Below the pieces are notes generated by a model. The model was not told where the DNA came from. It searched no databases and worked only from the letters and a program-made list of their open reading frames with translations. A stretch of 64,000 nt of DNA from Mixophyes australis (lineage: Eukaryota > Chordata > Amphibia > Anura > Limnodynastidae). The translations under genes and the position numbers were made by a program. The stretch covers positions 400,448,117-400,512,116 of the forward strand of contig JAVHZZ010000001.1 of the NCBI GenBank assembly GCA_036250195.1, read 5' to 3'. Below are positions 21,028-31,897 of this stretch, in pieces (position 1 is the stretch's first letter; every line of letters starts with the position of its first letter).

Positions 21028-21684
21028 GGGTATAATTCATTTTCGAAAGTAATGGGAACGCAACTTAAGTTTAAAAAGAAAAAATGCACATAACGTGCGC
21101 CCATATTCAAATACAGGAGGATTTCAAGATAAGTTTCCATTTGAATCTGGGTGTATGTATATTATGGCTATATGGTACGTAAAAAAAGAATTATGAAATA
21201 AAACACTAACTTATAATAAGATAATCATTAAGAAAAGTTTTTGTTTTTAAATATATATTAAATACATAAATCAGAATGTTCTTTATGCGTACTATACATG
21301 TAATCCGGACATATAATACAGATGTTATATACAATCTAGTGGCATGCATACGTGTAGTCATCACTACCATTCGGCACTTACACATGCCCTGTAGCTTTTG
21401 CAAATGATACAGCTAAAATACACATACATACAAGATGCCCAGAGCTTGACTTGACCGCATCCGTGTTGGAATGCACTTACTTTACATTGTCTACATTCAT
21501 CCAGCCTTTCCCTGCCCTGTTCCGCCCTTCAAGTTGTAGGTAGTAGTAAGTGTCATTTGTGTTCGCATATGAATTGCATGTAATTTTGTTCATTGGCGTA
21601 AAGTCCCTATCTCAGCATGCGCAGAGAAATTTCACGCAAGATACGGCACACAAAGGGACTTATGTCCGAAGATGAATCAGGTCC
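21028..21684. mobile_element. Diverged Harbinger-like non-autonomous element
   Basis: The right end, read inverted, is GGACCTGATTCAT, then CGGACATAAGTCCCTTTG and a TGCGCATGCTGAG block. The left terminus of the autonomous Harbinger at 41809 has the same order: GGGCCTGAGTCAT, GACGTATGTCCCTTT, GTGCGCATGCTCGG. The proposed left end GGGTATAATTCATTTTCG is weaker. A TGT triplet flanks both ends (21025-21027, 21685-21687). Confidence 0.5.
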
Positions 21685-21818
21685 TGTATATGTAAACTTG
21701 GTTAGAAGAATTGCTGTTGAGAATAAATAGGTTAATATGAGGGTAATCAAAAACTGTCATGGAAATATGTGTGTACACTGTCGAGCTATGTATGTGCAAA
21801 AACTAGGTTCAGTATTAT

Positions 21819-22010
21819 TATTATTGTAAATTATTATTATTGTAAATTTGTAATGCGCCAGAGTGTTCTGCAGTCCTGTACAGTATGGGAAACAGGACAT
21901 ACATAAAACAAAGGCATACAATGTAGGCAAAATAAATTCAGTCTAGAAAACAAAGGGTAGGGAGCTCATGAAAGAGCTTACATTCTAATTGGAAGAGGGC
22001 ACAGCTGAAA
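21819..22010 (-). mobile_element. L2-like LINE 3' tail
   Basis: On the minus strand it runs from GTAAGCTCTTTCATGAG to CTGTACAGGACTGCAG, then a GGCGCATTAC box, then an AAT-repeat tail. This is the same layout as the L2 3' end at 49891. It is non-coding. Confidence 0.5.
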
Positions 22011-22052
22011 AGAGAAGTGAGTGTGTGGAGAATGGGACAGTTATGATGGTGC

Positions 22053-22360
22053 ATTAGCAGGGCCTGATCCAGCAATAGGCTGATCAGACTGAAGCCTAGG
22101 GCGCGGGACCTGGGGGGTGCAACGCCGGCAGCATTTAAATTTTATTTTTATTATTATTGATTCTGCACACCTGAAGCCGCCCCTTTTGCCGAATCTACGC
22201 TGCCGCTTCGCCCCCCCCCCCTCCCCTCCTCTTCTCCTCTTCCCCTCCTCCCTCATCACTGACTGTCGGGCGTGATGTTATCATCACGTCCCGACGGTGT
22301 CAGTGAGGAGCAGCGGTGAGAGGAACTGACTGCTGACAGAAGAAAAGAAGACAGAAGCCA
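22053..22360. repeat. Dispersed repeat with poly-C tract and a strong hairpin
   Basis: It starts CAGGGCCTGATCC like the repeat at 15618. A C-rich tract (22209-22250) is followed by an imperfect 22-bp stem at 22257-22305, CACTGACTGTCGGGCGTGATG against CATCACGTCCCGACGGTGTC. The family is not assigned. Confidence 0.45.
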
Positions 22361-22801
22361 GGTAAGAGACGATTTGTGTTTATGCAGGGGGACAGCGTGC
22401 AGAAGGGGGTCAGAGAGTGTTCTGAGGGGAACAGTGTAATGAGAGGGGACAGAGTAATGTGCAAGAAAGAGCTCAAACTGTGTGCCACCATTGGGATAGA
22501 TGTGGATTTAGTAAAGTAGCATCTTTAAGAGGCCATAGTTTTAGTATTAGAGAGTCCCTTAACAGTCTGCAATAACATTCCTGCATCCGCGAGAAAGCTG
22601 AAAAACTGACATCACGTATATAGAACAGTTATTAGGACACTTGCCTCTATGCCCCCATTTGTATGACTGTAAGAGCACCAGCACACCCTCTAACAGGGAT
22701 TTACTAATTCTGAATGTATGTCCCAACTTGTCCTTCGGTATCAAGTTTGATACGTCAGACTATTAATTGACAAATCATCTGAACCAGAAATCTATGGTAT
22801 G

Positions 22802-23688
22802 TTAAAATGATACAGTATTAAGATGAGGTTCCAAGATGGTTTCGGTTCCTACTCGACTGACTGTGGCTTGACATACACTACAAATGGCTATACAACTGTT
22901 CTCAGGATTTGGGTAGAAATAATTCCACACATAAGAAGTGGCTTTTTTTGTTTTATGCCCAGGCATGACAATGGGCTTCTTCTTGTGACGTGCCAGAACT
23001 GTTGCCACTGGTGCAGGACTTACACAAACAACCTTATCCTCATCAACATCCTCATTAGCGCCCTCATCACCTACACAAATTTCCACCTCATCCTCTTTTA
23101 ATTCCAAAGTGGCATCCTCCATTGGTGTATCACCGGCTACACTCGGGCTGTTCAGGCACACATCAGCAGAAATGCTGAAATGGCCCTTCTTTATGGGTAC
23201 ACTATCAGAATGGTCACAATTACACATAACACTGGTGGATGGACTCTCCACAGGGATTGGTGTCATCTCTGATTCTGAGCAAACATTATCCTCTAATACT
23301 TTACTGTTTTCTTGCAGCTCGGCTTTCACACGTAACAGTAGTTGTGCACCACTTTTGGACTCGAATTACTTGGTCTTGCAAGAAGTAGGCTCAGTAACAT
23401 ATTTAGATCTCGCACTAATAGAGAAAGGCGAAGGCCTCATTCTTTCTTTGCCACTGTGTGTGTACTGCCACTGTTGTTTTTCTCAGCAGTTAACTTTTCA
23501 TCAGTAACACCTCTTTTTCTCTTCAACACGGTAAAAGGTTTTTTTTGGTGTGTTTTTTTGCCTGACTTAAAAAGACTATTTACTTTTACATAGGCTTTAC
23601 CAGATGACGTACAGGGAAGACTACCATCAGGACTGGTGCCAGCAGCTGCTTGCTGATCCTGCTCATATGTGGACTGCTGTGAATCCAT
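22802..23688 (-). pseudogene. Truncated hAT-type transposase: N-terminus and BED zinc finger only
   Basis: An ATG at 23688 opens MDSQQSTYEQDQ and a basic Ser/Thr-rich region to about 23437. After a frameshift near 23445 and one in-frame stop near 23364, the frame continues through an acidic region to a BED finger at about 22810-22940: SYVWNYFY, then CSVCQATVS, then EPHL. The final zinc ligand is missing and a stop follows at once. The catalytic RNase-H-like and hAT dimerisation domains are absent. BED fingers bind hAT transposon ends. The copy is non-functional. Confidence 0.65.
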
Positions 23689-23702
23689 TTTAATGAGACC
23701 CA

Positions 23703-24200
23703 AAACACTTATAGTGCAAATTCAGAAGGATATAGTGCTGGTATATAATCATTTCAACACCAGAAAATAGCTTTTTTAGAACGGGAATATGTGACACCCC
23801 AAACACTTGTAGTGCAAATTCAGAAGGATATAGTGATGGTATATAATAATTTCAACACCAGAAAATAGCTTTTTTCAAAGAGGGGAATATCTGACACCCC
23901 AAACACTTGTAGTGCAAATTCAGAAATATATAGTGCTGGTATATAATCATTTCAACACCAGAAAATAGATTTTTGGGCAATGGGGAAAATGTGACACCCC
24001 AAACACTTGTAGTGCAAATTCAGAAATATACAGTGCTGGTATATAATTATTTCAGCACCAGAAAATAGCTTTTTACTACAGGGGAATATGTGACATCCAA
24101 CACTTGTAGTGCAAATGCAAAAAGAAATTGTGCTGGTATATTACAATTTCTGCAGGCAGAAAATAGTTTCTTTAGGAGGGAATATGACACCCCAAACAGT
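23703..24200. repeat. 100-bp tandem array, five copies, upstream of the hAT gene
   Basis: Each unit starts AACACTTGTAGTGCAAATTC and contains AGTGCTGGTATATAATCATT then CACCAGAAAATAGC. Starts are near 23705, 23803, 23903, 24003 and 24100. Copies are about 85-95% alike. The array sits immediately 5' of the hAT start codon, where the promoter should be. The units are contiguous without spacers, so this is not a CRISPR-like array. Confidence 0.85.
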
Positions 24201-24960
24201 TTGTAATGTTTGCAAAAATGCCTCTTCTATACTCCTCTCTTCCTGCTCTAATAACTGTTCTCTTCCAGCTGTAATAACTGCTCTCTCCCTGCTCTAATCC
24301 TGCGACCTAACCCTTCTCTCTCCCTCTGTCAAATGGCAATGGATTGCTGTGGAGGCGGATATTTATGCATTTAAAACATCGTGAGAATCAACCCACAAGC
24401 CCTCAGATCCCACCTGTACTCTGCCTCCTCCTCTGACTGGTTGTGCTATATGACCTCCCTTGCTGTGTGCAGAGGTGGTCACAAGGTGCAGAAGCCAGCT
24501 GCTCTCATTCAGGCTTTATAACAAAGCAGAGAATGAGACAGATTGGGAGGAGTCGGCTGGGGGCCATTGGAGAAAGCTCAGGGGGTCCCTTGCAGCCTCA
24601 CTGGCTGCCTGTTACCCACCACTGGTCTACAAGTAGATTGAGACAAGCCATACAAAAGGACAATAAAAAAATCACAGACCAAAGCAAAATTATTGTGGGG
24701 TATATTTATCGCTAGTGCTCTAAAATTACTGTTGATATGTATGACATATTCTTGTATAGTTGTCCCAAGTAATTAATATTAGTAATCAAATATTTGTTAT
24801 TATAACTGACAAATACTGAATTGATGATAAGTACATATTTATTACTAAAATATAATTTCAATAAATATAAAAGTAGGGGCTAATATATTACAATTGTTAC
24901 AATAATCTTATCAATATTACAGTTACAAGCATCTAAAACACAGTTAGATATTATAATAAT
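24201..24960. other. Probable hAT flank, then AT-rich DNA
   Basis: GCAGAGGTGG at 24471 and CCACCACTGG at 24616 look like opposing hAT-style termini, but no matching 8-bp duplication is visible. Beyond 24715 the DNA is AT-rich and featureless. Confidence 0.3.
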
Positions 24961-24964
24961 CAGA

Positions 24965-25193
24965 GCAGGGCCGGACTGGCACTTCTGGCATTTGCCAGAA
25001 GGGCCGATGGCTGTGTGGGCCGGTCCCCTGTGCAGCGATCATTGCATCCAGATCCCTGTGCAGCGATCATCGCATTCATCGCATCCAGGCTGTCAGTGTC
25101 GGTGCACCGACACTGACAGCCTGTCAGTCAGAGGCTTTCTGGTGGCTGGCTCCTCCCCAGGAACCAGCCACCAGATCACAGAATGGCACACAA
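24965..25193. repeat. Edge of a dispersed repeat (CAGGGCCGGACTGGC)
   Basis: CAGGGCCGGACTGGCACTTC followed by GCCAGAAGGGCCGATGG resembles hAT-type termini. A duplicated CCCTGTGCAGCGATCAT occurs at 25026 and 25054. The likely partner terminus is the inverted GTTAATCCAGCTCTG at about 26660-26674, but no target duplication was recognised. Confidence 0.35.
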
Positions 25194-25500
25194 TGGGGGG
25201 GGGCAGAAGTGAAAGGACGCCACACAAGGGGGGGAAGAAGTGAAAGGATGCCACACAAGGGCGGGGCAGAAGTGAGAGGATGCCACATGGGTGGGGGGGG
25301 GCAGAAGTGAAAGGATGCCACACTGGGGGGCAGAAGTGAAAGGATGCTACACGGGGGGGGGGGGGGGGGCAGAAGTGAAAGGATGCCACACAGGGGGGGG
25401 TGGGCAGAAGTGAAAGGATGCCACACGGCGGGGGGGGGGGGGGGGCAGAAGTGAAAGGATGCCACACGGGGGGAGCAGAAGTGAAAGGATGCTACACTGC
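25194..25500. repeat. G-rich minisatellite, about 31-40 bp unit, nine to ten copies
   Basis: The unit is GCAGAAGTGAAAGGATGCCA then CAC followed by a G run of 5 to 15. The G-run length varies between copies. The plus strand is strongly quadruplex-prone. Pro-rich minus-strand ORFs are artefacts of the array. Confidence 0.9.
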
Positions 25501-25750
25501 TGTATGGCATAATATGATTGGGGCACTACTGTATGGCATAATATGATTGGGGGCACTACTGTATGGCATAATATGATTGGGGGGAACACTGTATGGCATA
25601 ATATGATTGGGGCACTACTGTATGGCATAATATGATTGGAGGGAACACTGTATGGCATAATATGATTGGGGCACTACTGTATGGCATAATATGATAGGGG
25701 GAACACTGTATGGCATAATATGATTTTGGGACACTATTGTGGCATAATAT
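25501..25750. repeat. 29-30-bp minisatellite, about eight copies
   Basis: The unit is TGTATGGCATAATATGATTG followed by GGGGCACTAC or GGGGGAACAC. The two endings partly alternate, suggesting a two-unit higher-order repeat. It abuts the G-rich array without a gap, and weaker relics continue to about 25815. Confidence 0.9.
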
Positions 25751-25815
25751 CAACTGGGGGCAGTATTGTGGTATAATATGATTTGTAGGCTCTATGGTGG
25801 GTTAATATCAATTGG

Positions 25816-26734
25816 GGGCACGTACTCGACACATGAGGGAAGGGAGAGAGTGTTAATATAATGTGGGAGGTAGGCTATTAATTTAATGGTGGAGTTTAGG
25901 AGGGAGTAATTATTTAATTGGTGCTATTTTATTTGTGGGGTGATGTAGGTCACTTTAATTTAATATTGGGGCCTAGCAATTTAAGAAAGGATGATTGGAC
26001 CTTTAATTTAATGTTGGAGTGGTTTGGGGGCTATTAATTGAAAGTGGGGCTCTGGGGAAAAAAATAAGTCTATTTATTAAATGTGAATATTAATTATTTA
26101 ATGGTAGTGATGGTTGCGTGAAATAGATATATTTCTTAAACGTAAATGCTATTTAATTTATTGCTGGGGTTGTTTGGAGGGAGGGAAATAGATTTATTTA
26201 TTAAATGTGAATACTAGTATTTTAATGTTGAGGCTGGAGGAGGCCTTATTTTAAAACATGGGTTGTATTGATTAAACACCAGGGCTGGTTGGAGTTTTTT
26301 AAATTAAATGTACCAATTTTTTTCCCAAATAGGGCCTCCAGGATCCAGACAAGCAGCAACTAAAGACACCAGCAGCCACAGGTGGTGATAGTGACAAGAA
26401 CAGGTAGGAGAGAGCAGGACTGTCTGCCAACTGTCCTGAATTTTGGTGACTGTCTCGTTTAGTGAGATTTGGTCCGACTACAAGGACAGTTGGGAGGTAT
26501 GTCCCACTTCACACTTTACTGCTTGTGAAGGCAGAGCTGCGTGCAACTAACAATAGAGCACACAGTATTGCCTCTGTATTTGTCTAACATTTGTCTGATA
26601 ATGATAACCATGTTACATAATAGGGGCCTCCTGTCTTAAATTCCCCGGGCCCTCCGAGTGTTAATCCAGCTCTGGTGAGCAGGAGGGAGCTGATAGCTGC
26701 TCCCAGTCCCTGGACAGGACACAGCCTGCAGAGC
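25816..26734. other. AT-rich repeat interior, no gene recognised
   Basis: TTATTTAATG-type phrases recur irregularly (for example at about 25875, 26015, 26095), suggesting further decayed repeat expansion. No ORF with a domain. Confidence 0.3.
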
Positions 26735-26846
26735 AAGCCGAGGAGCTCTAAGTCTCACAAGATTTGGTAATCTCGTGAGACTAAGAGCTTCCCTGCTCAC
26801 TCTACAGGAAGTTTCCATCCTGGAAACTTCCTGTAGAGTGAGCAGG
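26735..26846. repeat. Two adjacent strong hairpins
   Basis: Hairpin 1: AGCTCTAAGTCTCAC (from about 26735) pairs with GTGAGACTAAGAGCT (to about 26789). Hairpin 2: a perfect 26-bp stem, 26792-26817 with 26821-26846, with a 3-base loop (TCC). They lie in the interior of the repeat region that starts at 24965. Confidence 0.85.
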
Positions 26847-27025
26847 AATGTCAGCAGCACCAGAAGCATAGATAAATATAGTGGTCTGGGGGTGTCATAA
26901 TGTGTCTGGGGGCATGGCGTGATGTGACTGGGAGGGCGTGATAAAGGTAATGTTTTATTATAATGTATGTAACAATGCCCCATGTTGGCCACACCCACAG
27001 CACAGTGTGGCCACGCACTTTTCGG

Positions 27026-27163
27026 CCCTACCAATAAATTAATAATTCCTACTCCTCATAAATTAATAGCCACTAACCCCATTAGATAAATAGCCCTACC
27101 AATAAATTAATAATCCCTATTCCTCAAAAATTAATAGCCACTACCCCCATTAGATAAATAGCT
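27026..27163. repeat. About 70-bp tandem duplication
   Basis: CCCTACCAATAAATTAATAA then CACTA-CCCCATTAGATAAATAG appears twice in a row, at about 27026 and 27094, with few differences. Confidence 0.8.
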
Positions 27164-27831
27164 GTGCTGCAGATGAGTTAAAGTGAATATGGGACATATA
27201 TTTAGCCAAGTATGAATGATCCAGTTATTTATTATATACCATTTAGTTCACTAGTATATAGCTTATATATATCCATTTTAAAATAGTGCTTTTACATGCT
27301 ATTTAAAGCTGCTATATTTTTAGTATACTTTCATAATTACATTTCCATCTAGCACAGTATTTTAACACAGGTCTGATATTGAAAATATATGAGTCCTCTG
27401 TCACAACATAAATAAGTTTGAGAACCACTGTCTTAACTTAACTGATCTGTAGTTTTATTTGTAAAGGTATGTGAAAGAGCAATGCTTGTATCATACATTT
27501 TAATTAATTAATTGAGTCATTCATTGGTCATAATTAAAATATATTTTTATATATTTTGAATAGCTTATTGGATTAATTGAGTAATTAATCTAGATAGGTT
27601 TTTAAAGCCTAAAAAGAATTACTGTTCTGGAAACTAGCACTAGATGGCAGTTTTAGTACAGCATTAAGTGGTGCAATCAATGTGTTGATTGCTTTCTCTC
27701 CTTTGTAAGTGTTCTATTATGGTAGATGAGAATTTTACAAATATTTAAATATACATATAACTAAACAATGTGAGCTAACCTAAAAAAATGTTAACTATAG
27801 CAAGGTGCATAATTAATGTTATATGTAAACA
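27164..27831. other. No gene recognised
   Basis: AT-rich DNA. CACTAGATGGCAG at 27648-27660 matches a CTCF-core-like word. Confidence 0.35.
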
Positions 27832-28086
27832 ATTGTTTCACAATGAAATGCAAATTAGTCTATTATTTTGCACATAAAATAAATACTGGATGTTTTTTCA
27901 TGTAGCACACAGATACTTGATAGCTTTATTTGTATACTGAAATTTCAAGTTGATCTAGAACATGTACTACCCAACTATAAATCTGCCCTCACATTTTAAA
28001 TTTACTACCCCCTCCAATGCAACATTGTTTTGCCAAGGTGCAAAGTTACTCATTTTTATGCTTTACTTTCCTTAATGAATCAGACC
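27832..28086. mobile_element. MITE of the 57342 family, left end missing
   Basis: It shares the ordered blocks GCAAATTAGTCTATTATTTT, CATGTAGCACACA, AGTTGATCTAGAACATG and CCCCCTCCAATGCAACAT with the element at 57342. It ends CCTTAATGAATCAGACC, a version of the family terminus. The first 60 bp or so of the family are absent. Confidence 0.75.
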
Positions 28087-28468
28087 TAATGTGTGCACTC
28101 TCCCTAAAAGCCATGACCAGCACTAATGGAAAACAGCCTGGGCTATTTCCCACCACTACAGTGAGACAATGGGAGCAGGGTTCTTCTCCAGCAGTGCAAA
28201 CCAACACCAGGCTAGAAAGGCTCAGTAACACTATAACAGGGAAATCTACAGCACGTGGTCCTCCTGTCATAATGTAAACCAGAGCTAGCCTGGTCAGCAT
28301 GGTATTGGAGCCTCTATGGAAGAGCAGATACACCCTTTTCAAAGCGACTACCTGCCCTCAGGTAATCTGTAAATGAGGATTCATACCCACTGGCAATGTA
28401 AAATGTATGTAAATGTTTCTGATACTTACTTCAGTCATATTATTGCAATTGAGTCTATATGAATTTTT

Positions 28469-28774
28469 ATCATCATCAGTTATTTATATAGCGCCACAAA
28501 TTCTGCAGTGCTGTACAGAGAGCTCACTTCAGTCCCCACCTCATTGGGGGCTTACAGTCTGCATTCCCTAACATACACACACACACACAGACCAAGAGAG
28601 GTCAATTTAATAGGAGCCTATTAACATGTTATTGTGGGAGGAAACCTTAGCAACCCCACGCAAACACGGGGAGAGCATACAAACTCAACAGAGATAAGGC
28701 CACGATTGGGAATTGAACTTATGACCCCAGTGCTGTGAGACAGAAGTGCTAACCACTAAGCCACCGTGCTGACC
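28469..28774 (-). mobile_element. tRNA-derived SINE
   Basis: On the minus strand it starts with an A-box region (GGCTTAGTGGTTAGCAC) and a B-box-like GTTCAATTCCC. It then has GTTTGTATGCTCTCCCCGTG, a (GT)n relic, the L2-like CTGTACAGCACTGCAG tail and GATGATG. About 85% like the copy at 38987. Confidence 0.85.
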
Positions 28775-28971
28775 AAATTTTGAAAACTATACAAGCATCT
28801 CTAAAAGACTAGTAAACATGCATATAATATATATAGCAAACACATTTAGTTTGTGCTTTTTTTTAGCCATATACACAGATCATGATAAAATATGCAACTG
28901 GAAATGCTTATGAACCTAGCTCTAAGTTTGCAATACATAGAATAATTGTAATTACTTTATGTTATGGGTTG

Positions 28972-29810
28972 GGTACTGATGAAGAGTATATAAATAATTT
29001 ATTATTTTATATATGAACATAACATATAACAGATTCAGCCACAATTGAATGAGCACACAGGTTTTGCACAAAACCTTCCTTCCCCCACTAGAAACATGGC
29101 TTGTGAATACTTGTAAAACCAGTCTTGTTTAATTGGTCAGTAATTAGCATATGAATGCTGTGATCAGTTCCTGTGGAAGATAGTCTCCGCCCACAAGAAA
29201 AGGTTTACACATGATTCAAGGAAAAAGCTCTTTCTTGTGTGCCTGCCCCCAGACTGATGATACATGCATCAGTATCTCCTAGGTGGACATGCAGGGAAGT
29301 AAGTTACCTCATGGTCTCCACAGGCCCTAGCTAGTAGGAATGATGGAGTTTTTCTTCCATTCAACAACACATTACAACATTTATAACATTTATGTATCCA
29401 GACTCACTGACCTTTCATTCATGCCATTCAAAAACTCTATCATTCCTATAGCCAGGGCCTGTGGAGGCCATGAAGTAACTTACTTCCCTGCATGTCCACT
29501 TAGGAGATATGGACGCATGTCTCGTCAGTCTGGGGGCAGGCACACAAGAAAGAGCTTTTCCTTGATCATGTGTAAACCCTTTCTTGTGGGCGGAGACTAG
29601 CTTCCACAGGAACTGCGTACAGCATTCATATGCTAATTACTGACCAATTAAACAGGACTGGTTTTACAAGTATTCCCAAGCCATGTTTGCAATGGGGGAA
29701 GGAAGGTTTTGTTCAAAGCCAATGTGCTCATTTAATTGTGGCTGAATCTGTTATATGTTATGTTCATATATAAAATAATAGATTATTTATATACTCTTCA
29801 TCAGGTACTA
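28972..29810. mobile_element. Long inverted-repeat (foldback) element, arms about 380 bp
   Basis: Left arm 28972-29351 and right arm 29430-29810 are about 90% identical inverted copies around a loop of about 80 bp. Examples are TGATGAAGAGTATATAAATA against its inverse near 29800, CCGCCCACAAGAAA at 29188 against its inverse near 29585, and GACATGCAGGGAAGTAAGTT at 29285 against its inverse near 29480. There is no coding capacity. Outer ends are not sharp, so the family is unassigned. Confidence 0.85.
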
Positions 29811-31057
29811 AACTATGATTACATAACCCGATAAAAATTTCTGTGTTATAGTATCAATATGCTATTATCTTAAAGAAAGGTTTTTTATCTCAGCATCCTC
29901 TTTTATTTTGCCTTCCCATTCTGCTTCTCTGCATAAAAGTTATTTCCTATTTACTTCCCTCTGACATCTATATCTTATCTCCAATTCATTGAATTGGATC
30001 ACTCCATCACCTCTTTACAATTCTTCTATCCTCACCACTATCTGCATCCTTATGCATTTATCAGTTATCCATAATGAGAAAGCTATGTACATGTAACACT
30101 GCACAGTGCTCTGCAAATGGTAATACTGATATACTCGGCACATTAACGCCATAAAAATATACATTACCACTGAAAGAAATGGTGGCGACATGGCTTGTCC
30201 CCTCAGGTTTTTTTCCATATTATTTGTTATCTATGTAACACATGTAATAATTTAATATATTACACTTTATTTAATGGTTCATTGATATAAATATCTTGCC
30301 ATATAATATGAATACATTTTTCTTCGGTAGTAAATTGGGCTGGTAGCCATGGCGACACAAGAAATGTAAACTTTATATTTAAATTCTCACAGGTGCTTTT
30401 CCTATTTTCTTGATGTAATATGTAATGTATAATTCTTTGGAAGTGTCAGTTACAGCATATCATTGAGAGCATGGATAGATAGGAGGGAGCTAGATGTAGC
30501 AAAGAGAGAAAAGCATGGCTTCTTTCAGAATTGCAATTACTGTATTCACCAGTGCAATATTTATTGCATCTATGCAGTGGTATGGCTATTTACTTGGCTG
30601 ATAGGCCACTTCAATAGATAAAATAGTCATTTCTATGCAACGTAGCTCATTATGGAGTATGCTCAAAGGAAACTCAAACCAAATGCAGATGTATCTTACT
30701 TTGAGTTAAGACACCCTTTGGAACCATTTCAATTCATGCAAGTCATCTTCCTTGTGAATAGTTGTCTCAGCTAATGACAGCCTTGCTTGAAGTATAAGTA
30801 AGTTTTACACAGGTTAATGAGCAGACTTGGAAGGGTCATGCCAAAATGCAGCTGGTTAGGTGTAAAGATACACCTTACTATGTCTAAAGATCTTTAAGAA
30901 GAGTTCCATGGAACAAAGTATTCAAATGTACTGCCAGAGATGGAAATTGCCAATATATGATGCCATTTCCATGGTATACCAGGACTATGTAGCTAAGCAA
31001 AATGATCACAAATATACACCATTGCAAGAGTGGTTGAAAGCAACACTGTATTGTGTA
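29811..31057. other. No gene recognised
   Basis: AT-rich DNA. ORFs are short and domainless. Confidence 0.35.
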
Positions 31058-31330
31058 CACGTGTTGGACAAAAAATGGAAACAACAAGGTAAAGTCACTT
31101 AATAGGGCATTGGGCCACCACATGCAGGCAGTCGAGCTGAGTGTACCATGCATTGAGTCTAACCATGTTTGGAATTGTGCAAAAATAATACAACATCGTT
31201 ATTCCACAAGATAGTCATTGAATTGTTCTATAAATGCTCAGTTGAGTTCAGATTTGAGACTGTGAAAGCCATGACATGTTATATATGTTTGAGATCATTG
31301 CAGTGGGTTAACATCAAGTCACCAGCCAAA
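31058..31330 (-). mobile_element. Tc1-like transposon 3' end, diverged
   Basis: CACGTGTTGGACAAAAAATG after a TA is a Tc1-type terminus. Read on the minus strand, the adjoining DNA resembles the C-terminal part of Tc1 transposases in several broken frames, including the P-Q-S-P-D-L-N-P-I-E region decayed to SQSQI.NST at about 31240. It is a different family from the fragment at 16095. Confidence 0.55.
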
Positions 31331-31600
31331 GTCTTGAGTTGGGATCAAACAGGAGCTTTATTGGGAGGATCTACAACACAGCAACACATGTGAACAGCAA
31401 AACCAAAGCTATTCGCAAAGTTCAGGATATATTGCCTCCTTTAGTGGAGATGTGCAAGACTTGCACCCTCCCCAAACACCAGCCAAGGCTAGACTAAATT
31501 TGAGCCTTTTAAAGGGCCCAAACTCCTCCCCTGTGATTACTGGGCGGGTCCTTCCTCTAACTCCCAGGATGTTAACCCTTTGCTCAGATGTTGCAGTTTC
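31331..31600 (-). mobile_element. Probable LTR fragment (U3-R-U5) of a retroelement
   Basis: On the minus strand the order is TTTAAAAGG (TATA-like, about 31510), a GC-rich start region, then CCAATAAAGCTCCTG (poly-A signal, about 31345-31360), then a U5-like stretch. No TG/CA ends or duplication could be fixed, so the extent is approximate. Confidence 0.4.
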
Positions 31601-31897
31601 TCACTCTACCAAAATCATGCTCATGCTCATTAAGCTTTTGGGCCAATACACATGCTCTGTGGATGGGGACATTGCCATCTTTGAAGACATCCCATTAGCA
31701 AAGAAATGTTGCAACATGGGGTGAAGAATAATCACTCAGAAAAATTAAGTAGAAATTAGCAATGACTTTGTTATCTGAGGCAGATGATTGCACCCGAATC
31801 ATGCCAGGAATATGTACCCCTCAGGGCTGAAGAGTTCTTTAACAGTAATGGGTTTTGATTATTTCCATTGGTGCCACACATTCAACTTTCCACTTGT

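Noticed and set aside
23703..24200. CRISPR-like array of regular direct repeats
   Set aside because: Units are contiguous 100-bp tandem copies without unique spacers, in a vertebrate genome next to a hAT gene.
24471..24626. Separate hAT MITE bounded by CAGAGGTGG and CCACCACTG
   Set aside because: The flanking octamers (GCTGTGTG and GTCTACAA) do not match, and the interior does not pair.
25093..25753. Pro/Ser-rich and IMPYS-repeat minus-strand ORFs
   Set aside because: They translate the two minisatellites and have no domain or exon structure.
24965..26674. A single bounded hAT element from CAGGGCCGGACTGG to CCAGCTCTG
   Set aside because: Termini are only loosely inverted and the flanking octamers differ, so only repeat edges are reported.
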